Shown one piece after another: positions 1-8,966 of a stretch of DNA of 64,000 nucleotides. Where the stretch lies: positions 1,736,001-1,800,000 of the forward strand of contig NZ_CP171225.1 in NCBI RefSeq assembly GCF_043226085.1. The letters run 5' to 3'. Numbering within the stretch: position 1 is the first letter of the stretch; every line of letters begins with the position of its first letter. A program made the position numbers and the translations under genes. The notes under the pieces were generated by a model, which was given only the letters and a program-made list of their open reading frames with translations, searched no databases and had not been told where the DNA came from. The stretch is from Amaricoccus sp003258405 (GTDB lineage Bacteria; Pseudomonadota; Alphaproteobacteria; Rhodobacterales; Rhodobacteraceae).

Positions 1-1
1 C

Positions 2-409
2 CATGGCGAAGTCGCCGACCGCATGGTCGAGGTTGCCAAGACGCTTCTGGACGAGGGCGGGCAGATCACGGTCATGTCGGTGATCGAGCCACTGCCGAGC
101 TATATCGCGGGCTATGTGCGCGAGCAGGCGTTCCAGGACCGGCTGAAGGAGAATCGCGATGCGGCGCTCGGCGCGCTCCAGGATCTGCTGGAGCGGACCG
201 GTGTGGCGCACGGCAAGGCGATCCTCGACGAGGGCAGCCCCTCGCCCGAGATCCTGCGCGTGGCCGAGATGATGAAGGCCGATGCGATCGTGCTGGGCTC
301 GCACCGGCCGGACTTCCGCGACTACCTCATCGGCTCGACGGCAGCGCGCGTGGTGCGCCATGCGCAGTGCACGGTGATCGTGGAGCGCACGAAGCTGCTG
401 GCGTTCTGA
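2..409 (+). CDS. Universal stress protein (UspA family), 5' end truncated by window edge
   Basis: The frame is already open at base 2 and encodes residues before the first in-window methionine at 23, so the true start lies outside the window. The visible ~135 residues are the C-terminal part of a UspA fold, including the segment ADAIVLGSHRP followed by LIGSTAARVV, which matches the family's nucleotide-binding G-x2-G-x9-G-(S/T) region with some divergence. Usp proteins are cytoplasmic dimers that often bind ATP and are induced by starvation or respiratory stress. It is transcribed toward the leftward ED operon and separated from it by a strong hairpin. The family call is firm; the stimulus cannot be told from sequence. 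Confidence 0.85.
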   Translation, partial: HGEVADRMVEVAKTLLDEGGQITVMSVIEPLPSYIAGYVREQAFQDRLKENRDAALGALQDLLERTGVAHGKAILDEGSPSPEILRVAEMMKADAIVLGSHRPDFRDYLIGSTAARVVRHAQCTVIVERTKLLAF

Positions 410-424
410 GGCGCAAGGTGTGCG

Positions 425-453
425 GCTTCAGGCCGGGGTGTCCGGCCTGAAGC
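425..453. terminator. Hairpin between convergent usp and pgi
   Basis: A perfect 12-bp stem (GCTTCAGGCCGG with its complement) and a 5-nt loop sit between two convergent stop codons. There is no U-tract on either side, so it is either a weak bidirectional terminator or an mRNA 3'-end stabiliser. Confidence 0.6.
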
Positions 454-480
454 GCGCGAGGCTGTGGCGGCTGGCCGGCC

Positions 481-2094
481 TCAGGAGGACGAGAGCGCCT
501 TCAGCGCGCCGAGGAGGCCCGCGGTCGAGCCGTCCTTCCCGGCGACGCCTTCGCCGGTCTGGATGAGCGGCAGGAGGGCGGTGGCGAGTTCCTTGCCGAG
601 CTCGACGCCCCACTGGTCGAAGGAGTTGATGCCCCAGATCGTGCCCTCGACGAAGACGCGGTGCTCGTAGAGCGCCACGATGCGGCCGAAGGTGGCCGGG
701 TCGAGTTTGGCATAGATGAGCGTGGTCGAGGGGCGGTTGCCCGGGAAGACCTTGTGGGGGGCGAGAGCCGGGTCCTTCACCGTTTCCATGGCCGCAGCGA
801 GGTTGCGGCCCTTCATCAGGGCTTCGGACTGCGCAAGGCAGTTGGCGAGCAGCAGCTCGTGGTGGTGGCGGAGCTCGGGTTCGTGGCCGTTGGCGGCGAC
901 GAGGAACTCGCAGGGGATCACGTTGGTGCCCTGGTGGATGAGCTGGTAGAAGGCGTGCTGGCCGTTGGTGCCCGCCTCGCCCCAGACGATCGGGCCGCTG
1001 GCGCGGGGGAGCGTCGCGCCCTTGAGGTTCACGCCCTTGCCGTTCGATTCCATGTCGAGCTGCTGGAGATAGGCCGGCAGGCGCGAGAGGCGCTGGTCGT
1101 AGGGCAGCACGGCGCGGGACTGGTAGCCGCAGACGTTGCGGTGCCAGATGCCGACGAGGGCGAGCAGGACGGGGAGGTTCTGCGAGAGCGGCGCTTCGGC
1201 GAAGTGGCGGTCCATCTCGTGGGCGCCGCGCAGGAATTCGACGAAGTTCTCCGGGCCGATGGCGATCATCAGCGGCAGGCCGACCGCGCCCCAGACCGAG
1301 TAGCGGCCGCCGACCCAGTCCCAGAAGCCGAAGACATGGGCCGGGTCGATGCCGAAGTCGGCGGTCTTGTCCATCGCGGTCGAGACGGCGGCGAAGTGGC
1401 TGTCGGCGGCATCGCTGCCGAGGGCGGCCTTCATCCAGGCCTGCGCGGTGCGGGCGTTGGTCATCGTCTCGATGGTGGTGAAGGTCTTCGAGGCGATGAT
1501 GACAAGGGTTCGCGCCGGGTCGAGGCCCTTCAGCACGTCATGGACATGGGCGCCGTCGACGTTGGAGACGTAGTGGAGGCGCGGGCCGTCGTGATAGGGC
1601 GCGAGCGCCAGCGTCGCCATGACCGGGCCGAGGTCGGAGCCGCCGATGCCGATGTTCACGACATCGGTGAAGGGCTTGCCGTCGGAGGCGGCGATGGAGC
1701 CGTCGCGGATGCCGCGGGCGAAGGCCGAGAGCCGGTCGAGCACATCGTTGACGTCGGGCATCACGTTGTGGCCGTCGACGAAGATCGGGGTGTTGGCGCG
1801 ATTGCGGAGCGCGACATGGAGCACCGCGCGCTTTTCCGTGGTGTTGATCTTCTCGCCCGCGAACATCGCGTCGCGCCGGGCCGCGACGCCGCAGGCCTCG
1901 GCCAGCTCGACGAGGCGCGTGAGCACGCGGGAATCGATATTGGTCTTCGAGAAGTCGAAGAGCATGTCGCCCAGGCGGGCGGAGAACTCCTCGAACCGGT
2001 CGGGATTGGCGTCGAACAGGTCCTCGATGCGGCGGGCACCGATCTTGCCCAGCGATGCCTCGAGATCCTGCCAGATCTCCGTCCTTTCGCGCAT
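481..2094 (-). CDS. pgi: Glucose-6-phosphate isomerase
   Basis: Interconverts glucose-6-phosphate and fructose-6-phosphate in the cytoplasm. The 537-aa length is normal for proteobacterial Pgi. Family signatures are visible: the SIS sugar-phosphate segment around VNIGIGGSDLGP, the VGGRYSVWGAVGLPL block, and GTNGQHAFYQLIHQGT containing the catalytic histidine region. It is the last gene of the operon kinase-zwf-pgl-edd-eda-pgi; its ATG lies 3 nt after the eda TAA, so it is almost certainly co-translated. Here it probably channels fructose-6-phosphate made by the upstream PfkB kinase into glucose-6-phosphate for Zwf, as expected in an organism that uses the ED route rather than upper glycolysis. 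The identification is secure. Confidence 0.98.
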   Translation of the reverse strand: MRERTEIWQDLEASLGKIGARRIEDLFDANPDRFEEFSARLGDMLFDFSKTNIDSRVLTRLVELAEACGVAARRDAMFAGEKINTTEKRAVLHVALRNRANTPIFVDGHNVMPDVNDVLDRLSAFARGIRDGSIAASDGKPFTDVVNIGIGGSDLGPVMATLALAPYHDGPRLHYVSNVDGAHVHDVLKGLDPARTLVIIASKTFTTIETMTNARTAQAWMKAALGSDAADSHFAAVSTAMDKTADFGIDPAHVFGFWDWVGGRYSVWGAVGLPLMIAIGPENFVEFLRGAHEMDRHFAEAPLSQNLPVLLALVGIWHRNVCGYQSRAVLPYDQRLSRLPAYLQQLDMESNGKGVNLKGATLPRASGPIVWGEAGTNGQHAFYQLIHQGTNVIPCEFLVAANGHEPELRHHHELLLANCLAQSEALMKGRNLAAAMETVKDPALAPHKVFPGNRPSTTLIYAKLDPATFGRIVALYEHRVFVEGTIWGINSFDQWGVELGKELATALLPLIQTGEGVAGKDGSTAGLLGALKALSSS

Positions 2095-2097
2095 GGT

Positions 2098-2739
2098 TTA
2101 CCCTTTCAGACCGCTCGCCACCCGAGCACGTTCTTCTATTTCCGACCATTTCCCGGCGTTTACAAGGTCGCTGCTGGCGATCCAGGAGCCGCCGACACAG
2201 AGGACGTTGGGAAGCGAGAGGTAGTCCTTCGCATTCTCCGGCGTGACGCCGCCGGTGGGGCAGAAATTCATCTGCGGCAGGGGACCGGCGAAGGCCTTCA
2301 GCGCCTTCGCACCGCCATTGGCCTCGGCGGGGAAGAACTTGCAGACGTTGTAGCCGCGCTCGAGCATGCCCATGGCCTCGCCGACGGTGGCGACACCGCC
2401 GAGGAGCGGCAGGTCGGCCTCCTCGCAGGCAGCGACCAGCCGGTCGGTAATGCCGGGAGAGACGCCGAAGCGCGCGCCCGCTTCCTTGGCGGCGCGCACA
2501 TCCTCAGGCGTGAGCAAGGTGCCTGCCCCGACCATGCCGCCCTCGACCGAGGCCATGGCGCGGATCACGTCGAGCGCCGCGGGCGTGCGGAGCGTCACCT
2601 CGAGCGCGGGCAGGCCGCCGGCGACGAGCGCTTCCGCGAGCGGCACCGCATGGGCGACATCCTCGATCACGAGAACGGGGATCACGGGGGCGAGGCCGCA
2701 GACCTCGCGCGCGGTGGCCGAAGCTTCCTCAGGGGTCAT
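2098..2739 (-). CDS. eda: KDPG aldolase (2-dehydro-3-deoxy-phosphogluconate aldolase)
   Basis: Cleaves 2-keto-3-deoxy-6-phosphogluconate to pyruvate and glyceraldehyde-3-phosphate, the last step of the ED pathway. The 213-aa length is typical. The Schiff-base lysine motif NVCKFFPAEANGG is intact, as are the early glutamate (VLVIED) and the phosphate-binding CPTGGV block. The start codon shares one base with the edd stop (TGATG), indicating translational coupling with the dehydratase that makes its substrate. Some family members also act on 4-hydroxy-2-oxoglutarate; the position between edd and pgi makes the ED role the main one. Confidence 0.97.
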   Translation of the reverse strand: MTPEEASATAREVCGLAPVIPVLVIEDVAHAVPLAEALVAGGLPALEVTLRTPAALDVIRAMASVEGGMVGAGTLLTPEDVRAAKEAGARFGVSPGITDRLVAACEEADLPLLGGVATVGEAMGMLERGYNVCKFFPAEANGGAKALKAFAGPLPQMNFCPTGGVTPENAKDYLSLPNVLCVGGSWIASSDLVNAGKWSEIEERARVASGLKG

Positions 2740-4559
2740 CAGTGCATCTCCGAAATCAGGCTCGAGGCGCCGGCCTCGGCCGGGCCGACCGCGCGGCGGA
2801 AGGTGGAAAAGAGATCGCGTCCGGTGCCGGTTTCATTGCCCGACAGATCGGCGCGGACCGGGTGGCGGTCGAAGACGCCGGGCGTCAGCACATCGAGCGC
2901 ACCGCTTGCGGCATCGACCCGCACGAGATCGCCGTCGCGCAGCAGCGCGAGCGGGCCGCCATCGAGCGCCTCGGGGCTCACATGGATCGCCGAGGGCACC
3001 TTGCCGGACGCGCCGGACATGCGGCCATCGGTCACCAGCGCGACCTTGAGGCCGCGATCCTGCAGCACCGCCAGGACCGGTGTCAGGCTGTGAAGCTCCG
3101 GCATGCCATTGGCCTTCGGGCCCTGGAAGCGGACGACGACGACGGTGTCGGAGGTGAACTCGCCGGCCTTGAAGGCGGCCTTCACCTCTTCCTGGTCGTG
3201 GAAGACGCGGGCGGGCGCCTCGATCACATGGCGTTCGGGCGCGACGGCGGAAACCTTCATCACGCCGGTGCCGAGATTGCCGGTGAGGCGGCGGAGGCCG
3301 CCGGTGGGCTGGAAGGGATCGGAGGCGGGGCGCAGGATCTTGTCGTTGAGGCTTTCCCCCGCGCCCTTGTCCCAGACCAGCGCGCCGTCGATGAGCTTCG
3401 GCTCCTCGGTGTAGCGCCCGAGCCCCTCGCCCGCGACGGTGCGGGTGTCGGGGTGCAGCAGGCCGTCTTCGAGCAGCTCGCCGATCATGTAGCCGAGCCC
3501 GCCCGCGGCGTGGAAATGGTTCACGTCGGCGAGGCCGTTGGGATAGACCCGCGCCATCAGCGGGGTCACGTCGGAGAGCTCCGCGAAATCCTGCCAGTCG
3601 AGCACGATGCCCGCCGCGCGCGCCATGGCGATGAGGTGGATGAGCAGGTTGGTCGAGCCGCCGGTGGCATTGAGGCCGACGATGCCGTTCACGAAGGCCC
3701 GCTCGTCGAGCACGTCGCAGGCGGGGGTATACTGGTTGCCGAGCGCGGAGATCGCGAGGGCGCGCTTCGCCCCCTCGACGGTGAGCGCCTCGCGGAGCGG
3801 CGTGCCCGGATTGACGAAGGAGGACCCGGGGAGGTGGAGCCCCATGAACTCCATCAGCATCTGGTTGGTGTTGGCGGTGCCGTAGAAGGTGCAGGTGCCG
3901 GGACCGTGGTAGGAGGCCATCTCGGCCTCCATCAGCTTGTCGCGGCCGACCTCGCCGGTGGCGAACTGCTGGCGCACCCGCGATTTCTCGTCATTGGGGA
4001 TGCCCGATGTCATCGGGCCGGCGGGCAGGAAGACGGCCGGAAGGTGGCCGAAGGTCGCCGCGGCGATCACGAGCCCCGGCACGATCTTGTCGCAGACGCC
4101 GAGATAGACGGTCGCATCGAACACGTCGTGGCTGAGCGCGACGCCCGCGGCCATGGCGATCACGTCGCGGGAGAAGAGCGAAAGCTCCATGCCCGCCTGG
4201 CCCTGCGTCACCCCGTCGCACATCGCCGGGACGCCGCCCGCGACCTGTGCCGTGCCGCCCGCCGCGCGGGCCGCGCGCCGGATGAGATCGGGATAGGTCT
4301 CGTAGGGCTGATGCGCCGAGAGCATGTCGTTGTAGGCGGTGATGATGCCGAGATTGCCGGCGCTGGTGGTGGCAAGCGACTTCTTGTCGCGCGACCCCAT
4401 CGCGGCATAGGCATGCGCCTGGTTGCCGCAGGTGAGATGGGCGCGTTTCGGACCCTCGTCGCGTGCCCGCGCCATGCGGTCGAGATAGGGCCGCCGGAGG
4501 GGTTTCGACCGCTCGACGATGCGGTCGGTGACTTGGGCGACGGTTGCGTTCAGGCTCAT
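2739..4559 (-). CDS. edd: Phosphogluconate dehydratase
   Basis: Dehydrates 6-phosphogluconate to KDPG; a [4Fe-4S] enzyme of the IlvD/Edd family. At 606 aa it is full length. The family's cluster and substrate motifs are visible: HLTCGNQAHAYAAMGSRDKK near residue 50, MCDGVTQGQAGMELS near 150 and YLGVCDKIVPG near 190. The 6-phosphogluconate-specific neighbourhood (zwf-pgl upstream, eda downstream) separates it from dihydroxyacid dehydratase (IlvD). It starts 21 nt after pgl and overlaps the eda start by one base. The oxygen-labile cluster is a family property, not something seen here. Confidence 0.97.
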   Translation of the reverse strand: MSLNATVAQVTDRIVERSKPLRRPYLDRMARARDEGPKRAHLTCGNQAHAYAAMGSRDKKSLATTSAGNLGIITAYNDMLSAHQPYETYPDLIRRAARAAGGTAQVAGGVPAMCDGVTQGQAGMELSLFSRDVIAMAAGVALSHDVFDATVYLGVCDKIVPGLVIAAATFGHLPAVFLPAGPMTSGIPNDEKSRVRQQFATGEVGRDKLMEAEMASYHGPGTCTFYGTANTNQMLMEFMGLHLPGSSFVNPGTPLREALTVEGAKRALAISALGNQYTPACDVLDERAFVNGIVGLNATGGSTNLLIHLIAMARAAGIVLDWQDFAELSDVTPLMARVYPNGLADVNHFHAAGGLGYMIGELLEDGLLHPDTRTVAGEGLGRYTEEPKLIDGALVWDKGAGESLNDKILRPASDPFQPTGGLRRLTGNLGTGVMKVSAVAPERHVIEAPARVFHDQEEVKAAFKAGEFTSDTVVVVRFQGPKANGMPELHSLTPVLAVLQDRGLKVALVTDGRMSGASGKVPSAIHVSPEALDGGPLALLRDGDLVRVDAASGALDVLTPGVFDRHPVRADLSGNETGTGRDLFSTFRRAVGPAEAGASSLISEMH

Positions 4560-4580
4560 GTCGAACTCCTGGCAGGGCCG

Positions 4581-5270
4581 TCAGTCGGCATAGTGCACCG
4601 TGACGGGGCACGGCGCCGACAGGACGACGCGGATGGGGGCCTCGGCGGCAGGGCCATCCGCGAGCGCATGCTCGAGGGCCGCCTTCTTCTCGGGGCCGGT
4701 GATGAGGACATGCGCGGCGGCGGCCGCGCTGAGGACGGGGGCGGTAAGGGTGAGGCGCGCCTCGGGCTGACCCGCGGGGCTGATCCCGAGGAGGATCGGC
4801 GCGTCGGGATCGAGGGCCGCGGCAAGTTCCGGCGCATCGGGGAAGAGCGAGGCGGTGTGCATGTCCCCGCCCATGCCGGTCACGAGCACGTCGATCGGCA
4901 GGACCGGCGCGAGGCGGTCACGGATCGCGGCGAGCGCCTCGTCCGTGCCGTCGGCACCGAGAAAATCGACGAGCGTCGCCGCGATGGCCGCGTTCTGCAT
5001 CAGCGTCTCGCGCACCAGTCTGGTGTTGGAGCGCTCGCTGGTTTCCGGCACCTGGCGCTCGTCGGTGAGGATGACCGCGACATTCTCCCAGCCGAGATCG
5101 GCCTCGGAGAGCCATGTGAGGAACGGGCCCGGAGTGGTGCCGCCGGGCACGGCGAGCGTTGCCCGGCCCTTGGTCGCCACCGCGGCGCGGAGCTGGTCGG
5201 CGACGAGCTCGGCCAGCCCGCGCATCAGCGAGTCGCGGTCGGGATAGGGGGTGAAGGCCGCTTCGCTCAT
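4581..5270 (-). CDS. pgl: 6-phosphogluconolactonase
   Basis: Hydrolyses 6-phosphogluconolactone to 6-phosphogluconate. This is the NagB/DevB-type Pgl (229 aa), recognisable from VPGGTTPGPFLTWLS near the N-terminus, ILTDERQVPETSERSNTRL in the middle and VTGMGGDMHTASLFP, which carries the active-site region. Its ATG overlaps the zwf TGA in an ATGA, so translation is coupled with the enzyme that supplies its labile substrate. The symbol is used in the sense of the DevB-type lactonase, not the beta-propeller YbhE type. Confidence 0.96.
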   Translation of the reverse strand: MSEAAFTPYPDRDSLMRGLAELVADQLRAAVATKGRATLAVPGGTTPGPFLTWLSEADLGWENVAVILTDERQVPETSERSNTRLVRETLMQNAAIAATLVDFLGADGTDEALAAIRDRLAPVLPIDVLVTGMGGDMHTASLFPDAPELAAALDPDAPILLGISPAGQPEARLTLTAPVLSAAAAAHVLITGPEKKAALEHALADGPAAEAPIRVVLSAPCPVTVHYAD

Positions 5271-6727
5271 GTGGTGATCTCGCGCCAGAGGTGCCCGTCG
5301 AGCGAGGTGAGCTTGTAGGCGTCCACCGGCCCGCCGCTGCCGGGATCGTAGGGCAGCGGTTTCGAGCCGCTCTCGGCCCAGGCATCGATGACCGGATCTG
5401 TCCAGGCCCAGGCGGCCTCGACCTCGTCGCCGCGCATGAAGAGGGTCTGGTCACCGCGGATCACGTCCATGATGAGGCGTTCGTAGGCCTCGGGCATCGT
5501 GCCACCGTCCTCGCCCAGCGCATCGGCGAAGGTCATGTCGAGCGGCACCTCGACGAGGCGCATGCCGCCCGGGCCGGGCTCCTTGATCGTCACCCGCATG
5601 GTGATGCCCTCGTCGGGCTGGAGGCGGATGATGAGGGCGTTGCCCTTGAGATCGTCCACCTGCGGGAAGATCGTGTGCGGCGGGTGCTTGAACACCACGG
5701 CGATCTCGGACATCCGCGCGCCGAGCTTCTTGCCGGTGCGGAGGTAGAAGGGGGTGCCGGACCAGCGCCAGTTCGAGATATGCGCGCGGATCGCGACATA
5801 GCTCTCGGTGCGGCTCTGAGGGTTGCCGACGTGGTCGTGATAGCTTCCCTCGTTGCCCCGGGCGCGATACTGGCCGCGCACGGTGTCGCCGATCTTCAGC
5901 GGGTCGAGCGCACGGATCACCTTGAGCTTCTCGTCGCGCACCGCGTCGGGGTCGAAGCGGGAGGGCGGCTCCATGGCCGTGAGGCAGAGGAGCTGCATCA
6001 TGTGGTTCTGCACCATGTCGCGCATGGCGCCGGAGTGGTCGTAGTAGCTGCCCCGCCCCTCGACGCCGACGCTCTCGGCCACGGTGATCTGCACATGCTC
6101 GACGAAGCCCGAGTTCCAGAGCGGCTCGAAGAGCGCGTTGGCGAAGCGGATCGCCATCAGGTTCTGGACCGTCTCCTTCCCGAGATAATGGTCGATCCGG
6201 TAGATCTGGCCCTCGTCGAAGCTGCGGGCGAGCGAGGCGTTGAGCTTCATGGCCGAGGCGAGGTCGTGGCCGAGCGGCTTCTCGATCACGATCCGGCTTT
6301 CGGGCGTGGCGATGCCGCTTTCGGAGAGCTTGGCGGCGATCTGCTCGAAGAGCGAGGGCGCGACGGAGAGGTAGAAGGCGCGGGTGACCTCGGGGCGTTC
6401 CTCGAGCTTCTTGGCGAGCGAGGACCAGCCGTTGGTGCCGGTCGCATCCACCATCACGTAGTCGATGCAGCCGAGGAAGGTCTCGACGGTGGCGGGGTTG
6501 AGCAGCTTCGGCTCGACGAATTCGGTCAGCGCGTCGGAAATCATCTTGCGGAATTCGCTGCGGCTCATCTTGGAGCGCGCGGCACCGATGACCCGGGCGT
6601 CCGACGGCATCTGCTGCACGGCGAGCCGGCGGTAGAGGCTCGGCAGGATCTTGCGCCGGGCAAGATCGCCGGTGGCGCCGAAGATCACCAGATCGAAGGA
6701 CGGAACGGGAATGACGGTGGAGACCAT
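5267..6727 (-). CDS. zwf: Glucose-6-phosphate 1-dehydrogenase
   Basis: Oxidises glucose-6-phosphate to 6-phosphogluconolactone with NAD(P)+. The N-terminal Rossmann motif FGATGDLARRKI and the active-site block RIDHYLGKETVQNLM are present. The 486-aa length from this start is standard. I place the start at the ATG at 6727, not the upstream in-frame TTG at 6751, because an AAGGA-type ribosome site sits 7 nt before it and the product then begins MVSTVIPVPSF, as homologues do. It lies 16 nt downstream of the kinase stop and overlaps pgl. The first committed enzyme of the ED/pentose-phosphate branch in this operon. Confidence 0.96.
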   Translation of the reverse strand: MVSTVIPVPSFDLVIFGATGDLARRKILPSLYRRLAVQQMPSDARVIGAARSKMSRSEFRKMISDALTEFVEPKLLNPATVETFLGCIDYVMVDATGTNGWSSLAKKLEERPEVTRAFYLSVAPSLFEQIAAKLSESGIATPESRIVIEKPLGHDLASAMKLNASLARSFDEGQIYRIDHYLGKETVQNLMAIRFANALFEPLWNSGFVEHVQITVAESVGVEGRGSYYDHSGAMRDMVQNHMMQLLCLTAMEPPSRFDPDAVRDEKLKVIRALDPLKIGDTVRGQYRARGNEGSYHDHVGNPQSRTESYVAIRAHISNWRWSGTPFYLRTGKKLGARMSEIAVVFKHPPHTIFPQVDDLKGNALIIRLQPDEGITMRVTIKEPGPGGMRLVEVPLDMTFADALGEDGGTMPEAYERLIMDVIRGDQTLFMRGDEVEAAWAWTDPVIDAWAESGSKPLPYDPGSGGPVDAYKLTSLDGHLWREITT

Positions 6728-6743
6728 CCTGGCTTCCTTCTCC

Positions 6744-7673
6744 TCACACAAGTTCTGAAGCGCGCGGCAGATCGGCGCCGCGACGGGTACATGTTACAGC
6801 GGCGGCGCGGGCGGCGAAGGCGAGCATCGCGGCCAGACCCTCCCGGTCCATCGCGCCGAGTGTTTCGGCCGGACCCTGCGGCCCGCGCAGAAGCGTGGCG
6901 AGAAGGGCTGCCTGGAAGGTGTCGCCGGCTCCGACGGTGTCGACCACCTCGGACTTTGGCGGCGTCGCGCTTGCGCTCACCCCACCGGCCATCCAGCCTC
7001 TCGCCTGTTCGCCCCCGTCGGTGACAATAACGAGCTGAACTCCGTTGGCCAGACCCTCCGCGGCAAAATCCTCAGCCGTTCGGCCCGGATGCAGGAGCTC
7101 GAGATCCTCGGCGCTGATCTTCACGAGATTGGCGAGCGGATAGAGCCCGGCGAGGCGGCGGCGCCAGACGGCCATGTCCGGCTCGACGGTCGGGCGGATG
7201 TTCGGGTCAAGCGAGATGAAGAGATCCTTATGGCGCCGGGCGAGAGACGCGAAGGCATCCGCCGCCGGCTCGGCCACCAGCGAGAACGAGCCGAAGTGGA
7301 AGCCCGTGACCTCCGGCCCGATCTCGGGCACCTCGACATCGGTCATGCCGGAGCCCGCGGAATTGGCGTCGTAGAACTGGTAGGCGGGCACACCGGCGGT
7401 ATCGAGACCGACGAGGCTGAGTGTCGTCGGCCGCGCGGTGGAGACCGAATAGCGGGTCGAGACCGATTCCGCCTCGAGCACCTGGCGCAGCCGCTGACCG
7501 AGGAGATCGGTCGAGAGCCCGGTCAGGAGCCCCACGGAGCGCTCAAGACGCGCAAGCCCGATCGCCACGTTGAAGGGCGAGCCGCCGGCGCGAGCATCAT
7601 AGCTCGCCTGACCCGGCCCCTGCTCCCGCTCCAGAAAGAAGTCGAAAAGCGCTTCTCCGCACACAAGGAACAT
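6744..7673 (-). CDS. PfkB/ribokinase-family sugar kinase, probable fructokinase
   Basis: A 309-aa cytoplasmic kinase with the PfkB features: N-terminal CGEALFDF, the GGSPFNVAIGLARL sugar-binding segment, and the C-terminal anion-hole/catalytic motif DTVGAGDTFQAALL. It is the first gene of the operon with zwf-pgl-edd-eda-pgi and begins after a GGGGAGG ribosome site 9 nt upstream. Fructokinase (fructose to fructose-6-phosphate, then Pgi) fits the operon well. Some relatives phosphorylate 2-keto-3-deoxygluconate, which would also enter the ED pathway, so the substrate is inferred. The promoter with an overlapping inverted repeat lies just upstream. Confidence 0.85.
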   Translation of the reverse strand: MFLVCGEALFDFFLEREQGPGQASYDARAGGSPFNVAIGLARLERSVGLLTGLSTDLLGQRLRQVLEAESVSTRYSVSTARPTTLSLVGLDTAGVPAYQFYDANSAGSGMTDVEVPEIGPEVTGFHFGSFSLVAEPAADAFASLARRHKDLFISLDPNIRPTVEPDMAVWRRRLAGLYPLANLVKISAEDLELLHPGRTAEDFAAEGLANGVQLVIVTDGGEQARGWMAGGVSASATPPKSEVVDTVGAGDTFQAALLATLLRGPQGPAETLGAMDREGLAAMLAFAARAAAVTCTRRGADLPRASELV

Positions 7674-7707
7674 CAGCCGAATCCTCCCCAGTCTTGTTGT
7701 TGCGAGG

Positions 7708-7737
7708 CTTATAAATCAGTCTACGTGATTTATTCAA
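7708..7737 (-). promoter_or_regulatory. Sigma70-like promoter of the kinase-ED operon
   Basis: On the minus strand TTGAAT (7737-7732) and TATAAG (7713-7708) are separated by 18 nt, with the kinase ATG about 35 nt further on. The stretch is strikingly AT-rich against its surroundings. The match is by eye; no start site is known. Confidence 0.5.
7711..7733. promoter_or_regulatory. Inverted repeat, candidate operator overlapping the ED-operon promoter
   Basis: ATAAATCA, a 7-nt spacer and TGATTTAT form a perfect 8+8 inverted repeat lying between and over the -35/-10 elements. A protein bound here would block transcription. The sequence does not resemble the 12-bp palindromes near the LacI gene, so a different regulator is implied. 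Confidence 0.5.
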
Positions 7738-7755
7738 CCCCCCACAGACATCGGA

Positions 7756-8844
<1,089 letters not shown>

Positions 8845-8966
8845 CTATTTCCCCCAATCACTATTCTTGTTCTCGCCTGTCTGCTGCATCCGTTCGGGAC
8901 CGGCGCCCCCACCCCCTGTCCGCGGCCCCGATGGCCGCGGCACGGAGGATATGGGCGCGCGCGGTC

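Noticed and set aside
661..5318. Long rightward open frames of 810 and 858 codons opposite pgi, eda, edd and pgl
   Set aside because: They are antisense shadows of well-identified genes; the products are low-complexity (Gly/Arg/His-rich) and match no family.
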